This document shows positions 38,042-49,942 of a stretch of 64,000 bases of DNA, piece after piece. The notes under the pieces are model-generated. The model was given only the letters and a program-made list of their open reading frames with translations. It ran no database searches and was not told the origin of the DNA. The number at the start of each line of letters is the position of its first letter. Position 1 is the first letter of the stretch. A program made the translations under genes and the position numbers. The stretch comes from Atherix ibis (lineage: Eukaryota; Arthropoda; Insecta; Diptera; Athericidae): NCBI GenBank assembly GCA_958298945.1, contig OY282605.1, positions 111,844,267 through 111,908,266 on the forward strand, read 5' to 3'.

Positions 38042-40398
38042 CTTATTGTTTTCCACGACTGCGGCCGTCAGGGATAACATCACGTTCTATGCAGTTATAG
38101 AATTAAAATTTGTGAACTTCATTGTGGGATAATTCCTTTTAGGACAGGCTGAGCTCTGGACAATTATGACGGCAGCAGCTATTGCTTATTGCACTTCCAA
38201 TCATCAAAACATCATCTTCAGTGAAAGCGACGCAATCCTATCGTGTGAACCTCTTCTCAAAAATATGCAATAAAACCTGCTCAGGAATAGGAGTATTGAA
38301 TTGGATTGAGTTCCGGGTCGGGTCATATGGGAATTTCATTCAACTAGCAAGCCGGAGTTCCTAACTATCCATACCCGCTAATTTAGGAGTAATGACAACT
38401 TTGTAGACATATCTGCACAAGTAGCGAGCGATTTTTCCCGAAACGTTAGCTAACCGTTGGCATATCAATCTACTCACTACCTTACCAAAATTCTGAGCAC
38501 GGAAACTATATACATAACAGTGCCTGGATCATATTTTAAGAACCTTCCCAGTGGGATTTTTTTATACTGGGTGCCTACAACACTGTTTCTTTCATCGATG
38601 AATTGGATCTATACTGTAACAGCTTCACTAGAATCGAATAAATGCAATGTAGTCAATGGTTTCCGTCTTATACAATTTCGTTATTTATTTCGAAACAAAA
38701 AATATCAATTTTAGCTAACATAATAGATTTGGATTGGCTTATCTTAAAAATTTATCTTCCAAAAACGCATTATTTTGTAAAAATATTGTTTAAGACGAAA
38801 TATTTTTCAATTTTGCTCATTCTTAGCTACAAGCTCAAAACCGACTGTTTTTCAATTTTATAATGAATATTAAATAGTGAAAAGAGTAATTTAATAATTT
38901 GAAATCAACATAATTTGGTATAACTATCAATCGCAATGCATTTTCTAGGGATGGTTCTATAATGACTGAATTTTTAGCCATTAGAACATCAATTACAGTC
39001 ACTGATTAGATAGTCAATTTCTCGTGAAGCGGAAAAGAACTAATTTTCAACGCGTTTATTTACATAAAAAGGGGATCAACGGTGTTTTTGGATCTACAAT
39101 AGAAGCTATTGAAGAATATTATTTCTTAGATCCTATGACGAATGGAAAAACCGATTAAGGAATCAGTGTCCATTTTCGACTAGGTTACTACAGGGAAACA
39201 AACAAAATTGCATATATGCTAGGCTGTCAAAAAATACCATCAACCATTTTGATTATGGTAAATGCCATTGAAATCCAAAATCAAAATGGCTATGGAAAAG
39301 ACTGCATGCACTAATTTGAAAATAATATTATATAATTAATACTTTCAGTAATAAATCCATTAAAAAATTTAAAACTTATAACATATTATTATGTTTAATT
39401 AATCATTTTATTCATGTTAAAACTCTTCTCGCAACAAAACGTTTGTTTTATTCGTTATCAGAAATAATCTTACCTAAATAACAAAATAAAAATAGTAATT
39501 TTTAATAAATACCCAAACTATAGCAATATTATTGAAATATGTTCTTAATTAAAACATATTTTATGTAACTGCATACAATATGAACTAAGCACATTTCGTT
39601 AAATTCAGTTAGTGTCAACTATTGAACCACTTTTAAATAAAATTCTTGTAAGTGTAGACCGAATTGACAGATAAGATCTCTTTTTAATTATATATTTTTA
39701 AAATGCACACACTCTACTTTTATTATTATTTTTATCTGTATTCAAGAAGTGCATTTAATTATATCACAGCAGGGTGTAAAAGATAAACTTTTCTTTGCGG
39801 TATAATTAAACTTATTAAGGAAAAAAAACAATTTCTTTTTCAACTTATTATTATTCGTATTTGTTTGAACATAATTTGAATAAGAATTAAATCTTTTAAT
39901 AAAAAAAACTTTATTTTCATAAAATATTCATCTGATAAGAATAAAGGCTAAAAAAAAATAACATTCAAAAAAAGGGATTCAAAATCATATTTTAATTTTG
40001 GTTTATTTAATACTTATTTTGATGTGTCTAATTTTTACAAAAAAAGTTTTGGACGTAAGGAAAGTTAAATCATTAAAAATCTACTAAGGACGAAGATTGC
40101 TCTATAAATTTGTAACAAATATCTCCTAATTTTAACATTACTTCAATTTAAAAGAATTAGTTTTTAATATTAATTTTCTTTTAATAACAATTTGAGAAAG
40201 TTTTGCATAATTTAAAAAGTCTACATTAAATGTCTAGCTTTAATATTTTCATAACGTTCTTTAGGGCGAATTATTAAAAAAATGCAATAATTGAAGAATT
40301 AAATTTTATGCATTTTAAGATACTTATATGCCAATTATAATTATCTAATTTTATATAATTGCATCATGGAAAAAAATGCAATAGCAACGCCATATCTA
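38042..40398. other. Spacer, no supported gene
   Basis: The first 450 bp or so (38040-38480) are less AT-rich and hold short frames (38182-38364, 38457-38714) without domains. The rest is AT-rich DNA ending at the TA that flanks the next mariner. Confidence 0.45.
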
Positions 40399-41624
40399 TT
40401 GGGTTGTCCGGAAAGTAATTTCGTTGTTTCTCAGCAGAGGATTTAATGATACTTTTTTATAACCAACTTCACACTTAAGCCGCATAATCAAATGTATTTT
40501 GACAGCTGACATAGCAAAGCTTGCTTTTGAAAAAATTCGATTGATTCTGCAAAGTAGTTTTTGGTTGATACCCTTTTAAATATGGAAAGTGAAAAACGGC
40601 ATTTTCGGCATATTTTACTTTTTTGCTATAGAAAAGATAAAAATGATGTTCAAGCAAGAAAAAAATTATCTGATGTATATGGAGAAGATATGTTAAGTGA
40701 GCGCCAATGCCAAAACTTGTTTGGAAAATCTTGATCCGGCAATTTTAATCTCGAAGATGCACCACGTTCTGAAAGGCCAGTTGAAGCTGATGAAGACACA
40801 ATAAAGGCATTAATGAATGCAAATGGGACTAAATTTATCGAATTCGACTGTTCAGGATCATTTGAAACGACTAGGTTTAGTCTCAAAGCTCGACATATGG
40901 GTTTATCATCTTCTTACGGAAAAAAATTTGTGCTGTCGCATTGACGTTTGTGATTTGCTTCTCAAACGCCAAGAAAATGATCCATTTTTGAAGCCTATCA
41001 TTACTGGAGACGAGAAATGAGTTGTCTACATAAATGTTAAGCGCAAAAGATCCTGGAGTAGCAAAGATGGACCGGCTCAAAGCACTTAGAAAGCCAATAT
41101 TCATCAAAAAAAGTTTATGCTATCTGTTTGGTGGGATTTCAAAGGAATCGTTAATTTTGAGCTTCTACCGAGCAACACAAAAATTAATTCTAAAGTATAC
41201 TGTCATCAGTTGGACAAATTGAATGATTCACTTAAAAAAAAAGGACAGATTTGGTCAATAGGAAAAGTATAGTGTTCCACCAAGATAATGCGAAACCACA
41301 AACAAGTTTGACCACTCGGTAAAAGCTTTTAGAGCTTGGAAGAGATATGCTGGCATACCCACCATACTCTTCAGACCTAGCGCCGTGTGATTATCATTTG
41401 TTGCGGTCTCTACAAATTTTTTTAGACGGTAAAACGTTTAATTCAAATGAGGAGGTCAAAAGTCACTTGGATCAGTTTTTTTGCCAGCAAAGACAAAAAT
41501 TTTATGAGCAAAGGATATTGGATCAAACAGGATATTATTTAATGGAATAAAATATTAATGCACTATAAAAAAATTGTCTTTCATTTTTATAAAAAAAAAC
41601 GAAATTACTTCCCGGACAAGCCAA
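40399..41624 (+). mobile_element. Mellifera-like mariner, copy 1, decayed
   Basis: The left end reads TTGGGTTGTCCGGAAAGTAA and the right end, on the other strand, TTGGCTTGTCCGGGAAGTAA, with TA on each side (40397-40398 and 41625-41626). At 1226 bp it is close to full length. The transposase starts at ATG 40582 (MESEKRHFRHIL). Recognisable blocks follow in shifting frames: PRSERPVEADED, then KLDIWVYHLLTEKN, then DPFLKPIITGDEK near 41010, then YPPYSSDLAPCDYH near 41355-41395. Frameshifts and stops break the frame, about 30 bp of the helix-turn-helix region is missing compared with copy 2, and QDNAKP (near 41285) is all that remains of the second Asp block. Inactive. Confidence 0.85.
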
Positions 41625-41626
41625 TA

Positions 41627-43335
41627 CATTCATGTTAGACCGAAAATTTCGTGTGGATTATTTTATTTTAAAAATATTAAAATGGCGTTTATGTTTACCT
41701 TAAATATATGCTAATGTGTTTCTTTTTAAAATAAATACACGTTTAGTTAAACATAATTGCTATTTTAGATTTTTTTTAAATGTAAAAATTAGACTTACGA
41801 CCTTAAAGCAAAATTTCAACGTTAAACTTTATCGCAATTTTTAACTCTCCTAAAAACTAGGAGATTTTTTAAAATCTTAAGATATTCAAAATATTACTTT
41901 GTCTAAATCAAAATTATAAACGAATCTATTTAATAGAAGTTTTTTTAGATATTAAATTTATTAATATTGTAGCAACGTTTTTGATCTTACCTAATCGAGT
42001 AGTAATATTTCTAATTCTGTTGAAGAAATTGAAGACAAAATTAATTCGGAAGTAGGGTTATTTGATGTTATTCACTTTTGCTTAAATCATTTGATGAAAA
42101 AATAATAAATCAAATGGCAAAAAACGTATACTTGAATACAAACGATAAGATTTAATACAAATAGGTAAATTTCAATAAATTTAAAAAATATATTTCTATT
42201 GAATAAAGCGTAGATAAACTCTTTTATGAGTACTTTTAAGAAATTTCTTAAACTTCTTGAATAGGTAAACTTTTATAAAAAAACTCACATCAGTGAAGAA
42301 AAGGTGTTGGAATAAAATTGGTACGATAAGAGTGCTTATTTACTAAAAAAAAAAAATTATATATCATCAATACGAGTGTTTGAAGTTAATTATTTACTTA
42401 AAAATAGAAATGACTTCTTTTCGTTCAACGTTTTAATAATGTTGTGGTTTTTGTATAGTCGTATTGACTGGTGTTGAGATCTTTATTCGGGTTATTATTC
42501 CTAATTAGACGTCGTTGAGTTCGATACACCCCAAAAGTGATAAATCTTATAAATCATTGATCAATATTTTATGAAAACTAAATACAAATATCTCATTATT
42601 TTAAAAAAATACTTTACCCTAACTACATGAAATATGTACAGAGTTCTTGTAAGAGAAAATAATAGGACAGCGTTTGCGTGGGTGAATCGGTTCGAATAAA
42701 CAAAATTGGTAAAATATTATTAAAATAAAGAAATATTCTCTATGCTGTTGAAACTCAATAATAATCAATATGTCCATGTTAAATGATTGAGACATAAGAA
42801 TTGATTTTGAGTATTGTGAATAATTTTATTTGAATTTAATTTTGAATGTGCTAACTCCTACGCTGTCTTAGGTTCTATCTTTTCTTAAACTTTGTAAATA
42901 TTACCAGTTTCTCTTTTTTTCTTTAAGTCATTAAAACTTATTTGAAATTGTTTATTTTATTTCTATTACTATGCTTATAAAAGATTTTGTTTAAAAAAAA
43001 TTTACAATACAAACTTAATTTTGTGAGTAAAAGTTTATAGACCTCTTGTTGAGATTTTTTAATAGTTATTTTTTTTCAATTATTTATCCTTAGAAAAATC
43101 TTAGTTTCGAACTTTTTATTTGGTATCTTTAACACAAATAAACTCTTTCATTTACTAATAGACTATTAATATTCTTAATTAATTTATTAATAGAACTTTT
43201 GAATTAATAGTAAAATAATTAATTAATTACAGAGTATTTCAATTGATGTGTAACGCATTTATATTCAATTATTTTTAGAAGTATTCAACATATTTATTTG
43301 ATTTTACTTTTGAAATGTAGGCAAAAAAATTTACT
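41627..43335. other. AT-rich spacer, nothing recognised
   Basis: No open frame or motif of note in either strand. Confidence 0.5.
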
Positions 43336-43535
43336 TCAAAATATATTGGATAATTTCTTAATATGGCCGCATTTGGAGAGGATCACAGTATCGGGGAATG
43401 CATTACAAGAAGCTCGAATGACTCTTTGTAGAAATTTATTCCATTCACGGATCAGTGCATGCTTCAAGACTTCAACACTATCATATTTTTTGTTACAGAT
43501 CTTGCTCTCCAAAATGCCCCATATGTGCCCGTTAA
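43336..43535 (-). pseudogene. Tc1-like transposase, C-terminal fragment
   Basis: The minus strand is open for over 60 codons, ending in TGA at 43336-43338. It reads GHIWGILESKICNKKYDSVE, then LIREWNKFLQRVIRASCNAF, and ends near SKCGHIKK. This follows the Tc1 C-terminal order: N..WG.LK..(I/V)......S...L...I..EW..I....I......MP.R.....K..G..T.Y. The catalytic DDE region upstream is gone. No terminal repeats were found. Confidence 0.7.
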
Positions 43536-43589
43536 GGAAAATGGAATCTTCAGATTAAAAATGCTGTTCACAAAATTAATACCATTCTC

Positions 43590-44580
43590 CGAATGGTTAA
43601 AATTTTAGTCAGCAGCAAAAGTAAGGTAAGACAAAGTGAGGTAATTACAATAACCAACGCCCTTTTGGACGGAACCTTACTCTATTTTCTCACTATACGA
43701 GTATGTGTCAGAGTGCCAATAGCAGGGAAAAAGCTAGTCGAGGCAGCGGTAAACCGTTGCTGTAGACTAGCCAGTGGAGCACATCGGACATCTCAGGTGG
43801 AATCCATACTGATAGAAACTGGTCTATCTTAAAAAAGCTCGCCTAAATTTAGTTTACAAAAACCTATGCCTTCCAAATTACCCCCTCCACACTTATTCAA
43901 ATACATTATCATCTCCCCCAGTTCAAAAAGGAATTCATCATCGCTATCCTTATTAATATCCCACCTTGAAAGCATTTCATCCATCCTCCCCCTCGTTTTT
44001 CAAACTTCCCTTCCACACCCAGATTGGAAACCGTGGTTGGGAGCAAAGTTGAAAGTGACTGCTTCTCTTGATAGGTTTAAGAAGGCTAGTACTGATCCGT
44101 CCACATATAGGAAACTTTTCCTTGATCAGTTGAACGAATTAAAAGATCATCGACTCTTGTTCACGGATGCCGCCGCTGACACCGATACTACATCTTTTTC
44201 GGTCGTCGAACTTTTGGCTGCAGCACCTCTGCACTAATATTGTGGAATCTTCCCTTAGAGGGCAGCTCCATATTATGGGGAGCTGTGGGCCATTAAAACG
44301 GCAATTGAAATCGCGACTAATATTCCCAGCCTTGCCTCCCTTAAAGCCATTTGTGGCCCATCGAGTAACCCAGTACTTAGCAATTCGTCATAGCCTACTT
44401 AGCAATACGAGTGTCATATTATCAAAAAAAACTTTGAGAAGCGCAAGTTGTATTCGTGCCACAAACGAGTTGCTACTTCAACTCCTTCATTCGCTGAAGC
44501 CATATTTTCTGAGCATCCGTAGGGTTCTGAAACTTTCGAATTTTAAACGGCTTGACCATGAGCTTGTTCCATAAATTCGA
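43590..44580 (+). pseudogene. LINE relic, post-RT and RNase H region
   Basis: Broken plus-strand frames show KLVEAAVNRCCRLASGAHRT (43725-43790), the post-RT block like (R)LA.GAFRTSP. Then, after a frameshift, come HPDWKPWLGAKLKVTASLDR and a stretch ending HRLLFTDAA, matching the segment that leads into the RNase H domain (normally (L/I)YTDGSK). A later frame (44167-44574) continues with a poorly preserved RNase H-like segment. Clade is uncertain (I, R1 or Jockey relatives). GC content is above the local level. Confidence 0.6.
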
Positions 44581-44761
44581 TTCATGCTTGCCCCACGGAC
44601 ACACCAATTTCCTTTGCCCTCGGGTTTAAATTGCGACGTTCGCAACGGAGGTCTCATTCAGACGGCGGCCGCCACCATAACTTTTCTTTGATAAGTTAGT
44701 GTCTTTAAACGCTTTATGCAATACGATTCATATCAATGAAAGTACATTTTCGTATTAATTA

Positions 44762-45634
44762 TTGGGTTGTTCGGAAAGTAATTTCGTTTTTGCCCAACAG
44801 AGTACTCAATTGTATTTTTTTATAACCAACTTCATACTTAAGCCGCATAATCATATGTATTTTAACAGCTGACATAGCAAAACTTGCTTGTGAAAAAATT
44901 CGATTGATTCTGTACAGTAGTTTTTGGTTGATACCTTTTTAAATATGGAAAGTGGAAAACGGCATTTTTGACATATTTTACTTTTTTACTATAGAGAAGA
45001 TAAAAATGCTGTTCAAGCTGGAAAAAAATTATCCGATGTGTATGGAGAAGATGTGTTAAGTGAGCGTCCACGTTCTGAAAGGCCAGTTGAAGCTGATGAA
45101 GACATAATAAAGGCATTAATTGATGCAAACCGGCGAATAACCACTCGTCAGATCCCTGAGAGATTAAATTTATCGAATACGACCGTTCATGATCATTTGA
45201 AACGGCTAGGTTTTATCTCAAAGCTCGACATATGGGTTCCTCATCTTCTTACGGAAAAAAAATTTGTGCCGTCGCATTGACGTTTGTGATTTGCTTCTCA
45301 AACGCCAAGAAAATGATCCAATTTATGTAGAAATGGGTTGTCTGCATAAATATTAAGCGCAAAAGATCTTGGAGTAGAAAACATGAACCAGCTCAAAGCA
45401 GTTCGAAAGCAAATATTCATCAAAAAAAAAAAAGGTTATGCTATCTGTTTGGTGGGATTTCAAAGGAATTGTTTATTTTGAGCTTCTACCGAGCAACACA
45501 ACAATCAATTCTGATGTGTACTGTCATTAGTTGGACATATGATTCACTTAAAGAAAAGAGACCAAAATTGGTTAATAGGAAAGGTTAGTGTTCCAACAGG
45601 ATAATGAAACGCAATTACTTTCCGAACAACCCAA
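44762..45634 (+). mobile_element. Mellifera-like mariner, copy 2, internally deleted
   Basis: The ends read TTGGGTTGTTCGGAAAGTAA on both strands, with TA outside (44760-44761 and 45635-45636). It is the same family and orientation as the copy at 40399. The transposase begins at ATG 44945 (MESGKRHF) and keeps the helix-turn-helix part RQIPERLNLSNTTVHDHL and the linker KLDIWVPHLL. The block around the first Asp is damaged. About 350 bp are missing between the remnant of the QDNA block (near 45600) and the right terminal repeat, so the third Asp and the C-terminus are lost. It cannot encode an active enzyme. Confidence 0.87.
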
Positions 45635-45636
45635 TA

Positions 45637-48600
45637 TAAATCCATAGCGAAAATTGCTGCTATTTATTTCTCAAACGGGTATATGCGCGTTTGATAGACC
45701 ATTTTATGACAAATTATCGCCGAAGAAGGTTGGACCAGATACAACAGCTTGAAGTTGGTTACACTTCAATTTAAATATCCTGTATATAAAATAATATAGC
45801 ATTAATTAAAAATATTCGAAAATGAAAAAAAAAATCTAATTTAGAATATTTAGAAAATTAAACACATAATTGTTGTCATCATTTACGCCACCAATAATGG
45901 AGACCATTTTGATAATGTCTGCTCATTAACATGATTTGTCAAGTTTTTCTTAAATAATTATTTCTAAAACGGTGGCATCTACGAATATTTAAATAAACGT
46001 TTTTGTTGCTTGTATATTTTTTCTTTCTTCTAAAAGTAAGTTCATGAATAATCAATCATGAAGAATTTAAACTTTTAAGTGAATACCGAACAATAGTCAA
46101 ATGGACAAAAGAATAAAAGAAGCTACCGAACGAGCCTCTCAAGGTCGTCGTCCAGAATACATTTACACCAATCAAACCGTCTCCATTGTTATTAAAGCTC
46201 GAGCTTTTCAAATGAAATTTTCTTTAATATGAACGGCTGAATTTGCCGTGATAGATTGAAATGGAAAACAAAAACGCTGTGCCGCGGCGATATTAGCATT
46301 CCCTCTAGAATGGACCCCATTCCAAGCTAGAACAATTCTGAATCCACTCTCTAAAGGGTTCCTTCCATCTTTTCTTTGTGATCATTTCTTCTTAATATTT
46401 TATTGTTCATTTTTTTTTCCTGTGAGATAAAAAAATACTTCAAATTAAAATTGCTTCTTTTTGATTCCTATCAAAAGAATCGTGAATAGACGTCGAAGAC
46501 TGCTGCTGTTGAAAAATATGAATAACAGAAAAAAACAACAACAAAAAAATACCATATAATTATATTTTTAAAAAATATTTCCCTATTTTTATTCTATTTC
46601 ATTTTACTATTTCACAAAAATTTTCACATTAGTTTCATAGTTTTTAACCAAGAGATATAATCTGTTGAAAAACTTATTTAGATATGCTAAATTCGTGAAA
46701 TTTTTATGCGGAGAGAAAAAAATATGCTTGATTTTAATAAGATTTCTACTAAAAGCTTAAGCTTAATTTTTATTTCACAGAAAGTCTTTCTACTACAATA
46801 AAAGATGAATAAATTTAATAAATTACTATTCAAATTAGTTGGGAGAAAAACATTTATTATCTAAACTGAAAATAGAATTTTTATTATTTTTAATTTTTGG
46901 AATTCTTTAAATAACATTTCTTATTTGGAATAGTAAATTTTAAAATTTATAATCGTCTGTATAATTATGAAAAATATCGTAAAAAATTTTAATTATACAA
47001 TAAAACAAAAGTGAAAAAAATTTCTGTACTTGTATATAAATCATTTTTAACGTGTTTAAAATTCGAATTTATCATTATTGATGCTATATGAAAAGTATAT
47101 TTTATATAATAAGAATACTATAAAAACACACAACTTTATTGCTTTATAAAATGTATTTTTTTTTAAATTTTCTTCTTAAAATTTGATATTTTAATGTTAT
47201 AAAAAAATATTGATTTCATTATTTTTTTTTTTTTTTTTTCATAATATTTTTGTTATATTCAAAGAAATTTATTTTATTTTGATAAGCAAAAATAATTTTA
47301 ATAAAGTAAAATTCGCAATTATTTGAGATTTTATTAAAACTAAAAGCACTTCGAGATCAGAAAAATGAATAGATTGCATACATATAGGACGCATATAAAT
47401 TTCTATGTAAATTTATATTCTATTGAAGAAATTTTAAAATATTTTTGATACAAAACAACTTAATCTAAAACTCCAAGGACTGACTATCCATAAAACATTC
47501 AAAATAAATTGGTTTGAAATTTAACAGTTTCTTTTTTTCTCGAAGGTGTTTGTTTCTCATCTTTATCTTTAATAAAGGAAAAATAATACAAAATGTTTAA
47601 TAGGATTTTGATAAGAATTTTCAAGAAAATAATAAATTATCATTTTAACATTATTCAAGTATATCTTTATGATTAGAAAATTATCCATTATTATTAATCA
47701 TTTATCTGATAAAATATAAATAAAAATAAAAATCTTTAAATGCGCTGCGTAACAAGTTCTGCAACATTTGTAAACAAGATGAAAATTAATTGCCTTATAG
47801 AAACAATGATAATTATAGAAAATTGAAGATAAACAAAGATAATATATAGTATTATCTTTAAGGACAGAATGATAGAATCTGTTTAATTCTTTATTTCTAA
47901 ATTAATGAACTTTTATTTCCGGTTGTTTTAGTATCTATTCCATTTAGAGAGTCCTAAACACCATTTATAAAAAAATATTTAATTATTATTCATTTATACT
48001 ATTTGTAATAAACATAATTATCATGTTTTTCTATCTTATTTTTATTAGATATAGATCTAGATTTTTATATCTAATGCAAATTATTTAATCATATTAAAAT
48101 GTTATTGATTTTTTAGAATATGTGTAATTTTTTTTGTATATATTCAAAGGCAGTTTAATTTTACTTCACATATAATAAGTGTGATTTTAATTAAATAAAG
48201 GGAAAAAAACACCACCATCGAAACGGTAATAAATTTTATGCAGTACTATTTATTTAACGAAAATAAATATTAATACTCGAATATCATATTTATTATAATA
48301 TTTCGTCAATAATTTTGAGTAATTAGTAACAAAGCCTTTTCATAACAAAGATGGCGTTGGTATTGATTTTCTTATGGATAATGTTCAGATTGTTTTTATT
48401 TTCTTTATGCAAGTTGTTATTTTTTTTTAGCATTTGCAAAATAATTTTCCGAATCAAAATGTGCAAATACTATAATAGTAAATTTCAAAGAAATATATAT
48501 TGAATGTTGAGAACAGAATAGGGTACGGTTAATAAAACTTACAAAACTCGTGGGACGGTTACAACAATTTTATTAAAACTGTATCGAAAAAAATCTATTT

Positions 48601-49930
48601 TTAAGTATATTTCAATAGTAATTATTAAAAATCCTTCCAAACAAAATGATAGAAAACTCAAAATATTTTCTAATAAAATCAACAAATTAAAATAACTTTA
48701 CAAATAATTCAACACTTTCAAAGTTCATGAGTTCATTGATTAGTGATGAACTTAGTTTGATTAGACATCAAAATAACACAAAGGAAAAAATAAAACACCA
48801 AAATGATTGACAACAAAACTCTAACTTCCGATTCAAAGTTTACATATCTCCCTTTCCTCTCTGCGGTAAATCCTATTGTATGTTATGTTTTATTATTCGA
48901 ATACGGCAAACAGGTAGTTAGATTTGTTGAAATAAAAAAGAAGCTGCCCATCTGAGTATTTAGAATGCTTTCGGAAGCATGACTCGGAAATTTCATAGAA
49001 ATCTTCTGTACTTTTACTAATTATCCAATCCTAATCGCAGCGAAAATTAATTTCATTAACTCTTTTCGTAAATATACTGTGTTTACTTACAATTAATCGT
49101 ACAGTTTCGATTACTCGTGACGAGTATAACCTTGCAAAAAATTACTGGCGTCTTTTAAAACATTTTACTAACTTGTACGATCTTGAATTTTCTAAATAGA
49201 GAATATTCAAGAAAATCAGGCAAAATATATTTGCATTAATAGAAAAAATATATACAATAAATCAATTCGAAAGCGAACAAATCTATTTAGAAGATTTACA
49301 ATGATGATGATAATAACAAGGATGACGAAAGCCACCATTTTAATTGATGTTTATCAGATAATTTCTCGATTTATAACTTAAATCCTTTCAAAACATATAC
49401 ATGTATAAATTTCTTTATGCACCTGTTAATAATTCTATTAATTATTTCAGATATTTTAATCAAATAGTATATAATAATAATAACAATTCAATGGTACTCG
49501 CGCGCACATTTCCTATTCCTCGATCTGATGTCATTTTTCATTACGATCATGACGAACTTTTATAGAAAATAAGAATGACCTTTTATTTAATTATAGATTT
49601 TGCCTCTTTTCATTTTTACTAATATATTATTTTCATGAATTTACTATCAGCTAAATTTATCGAATAATTAAACTTTAACAAATATCATCATTTCTAATAA
49701 TAAAAAATAATATTTATTGTTAGAATAGTTAACTTGTTTTTAAACGGAAGTAAGGAAAATGTACAATGAATTTTTTAAAAGCTTTTACCGGAATTATAAA
49801 AATTTTCATATTCATAATTAATTACAAATTATAATTAAATAAATTTAAACTTTCATTTGAAATTTACAATACAAGGCTTTTTCTATTAAACAGTAACTAA
49901 AATGACATGTTATTTTTTTTTATCGTCAAT
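45637..49930. other. Long AT-rich spacer, no supported gene
   Basis: A modestly GC-richer patch at about 46090-46350 does not match anything I know. A poly(T) run lies near 47222-47240. Otherwise this is extremely AT-rich DNA with no open frame worth listing. Confidence 0.5.
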
Positions 49931-49931
49931 T

Positions 49932-49942
49932 AAAAATACAAT
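49932..49942. repeat. Left target-site duplication of the LINE
   Basis: AAAAATACAAT here is repeated at 52484-52494 directly after the poly(A) tail. The A-run makes the exact edge ambiguous by a few bases. Confidence 0.75.

Noticed and set aside
46090..46350. GC-richer patch, possible retroelement fragment
   Set aside because: Six-frame reading gave no motif from LINE, LTR or DNA transposon proteins.
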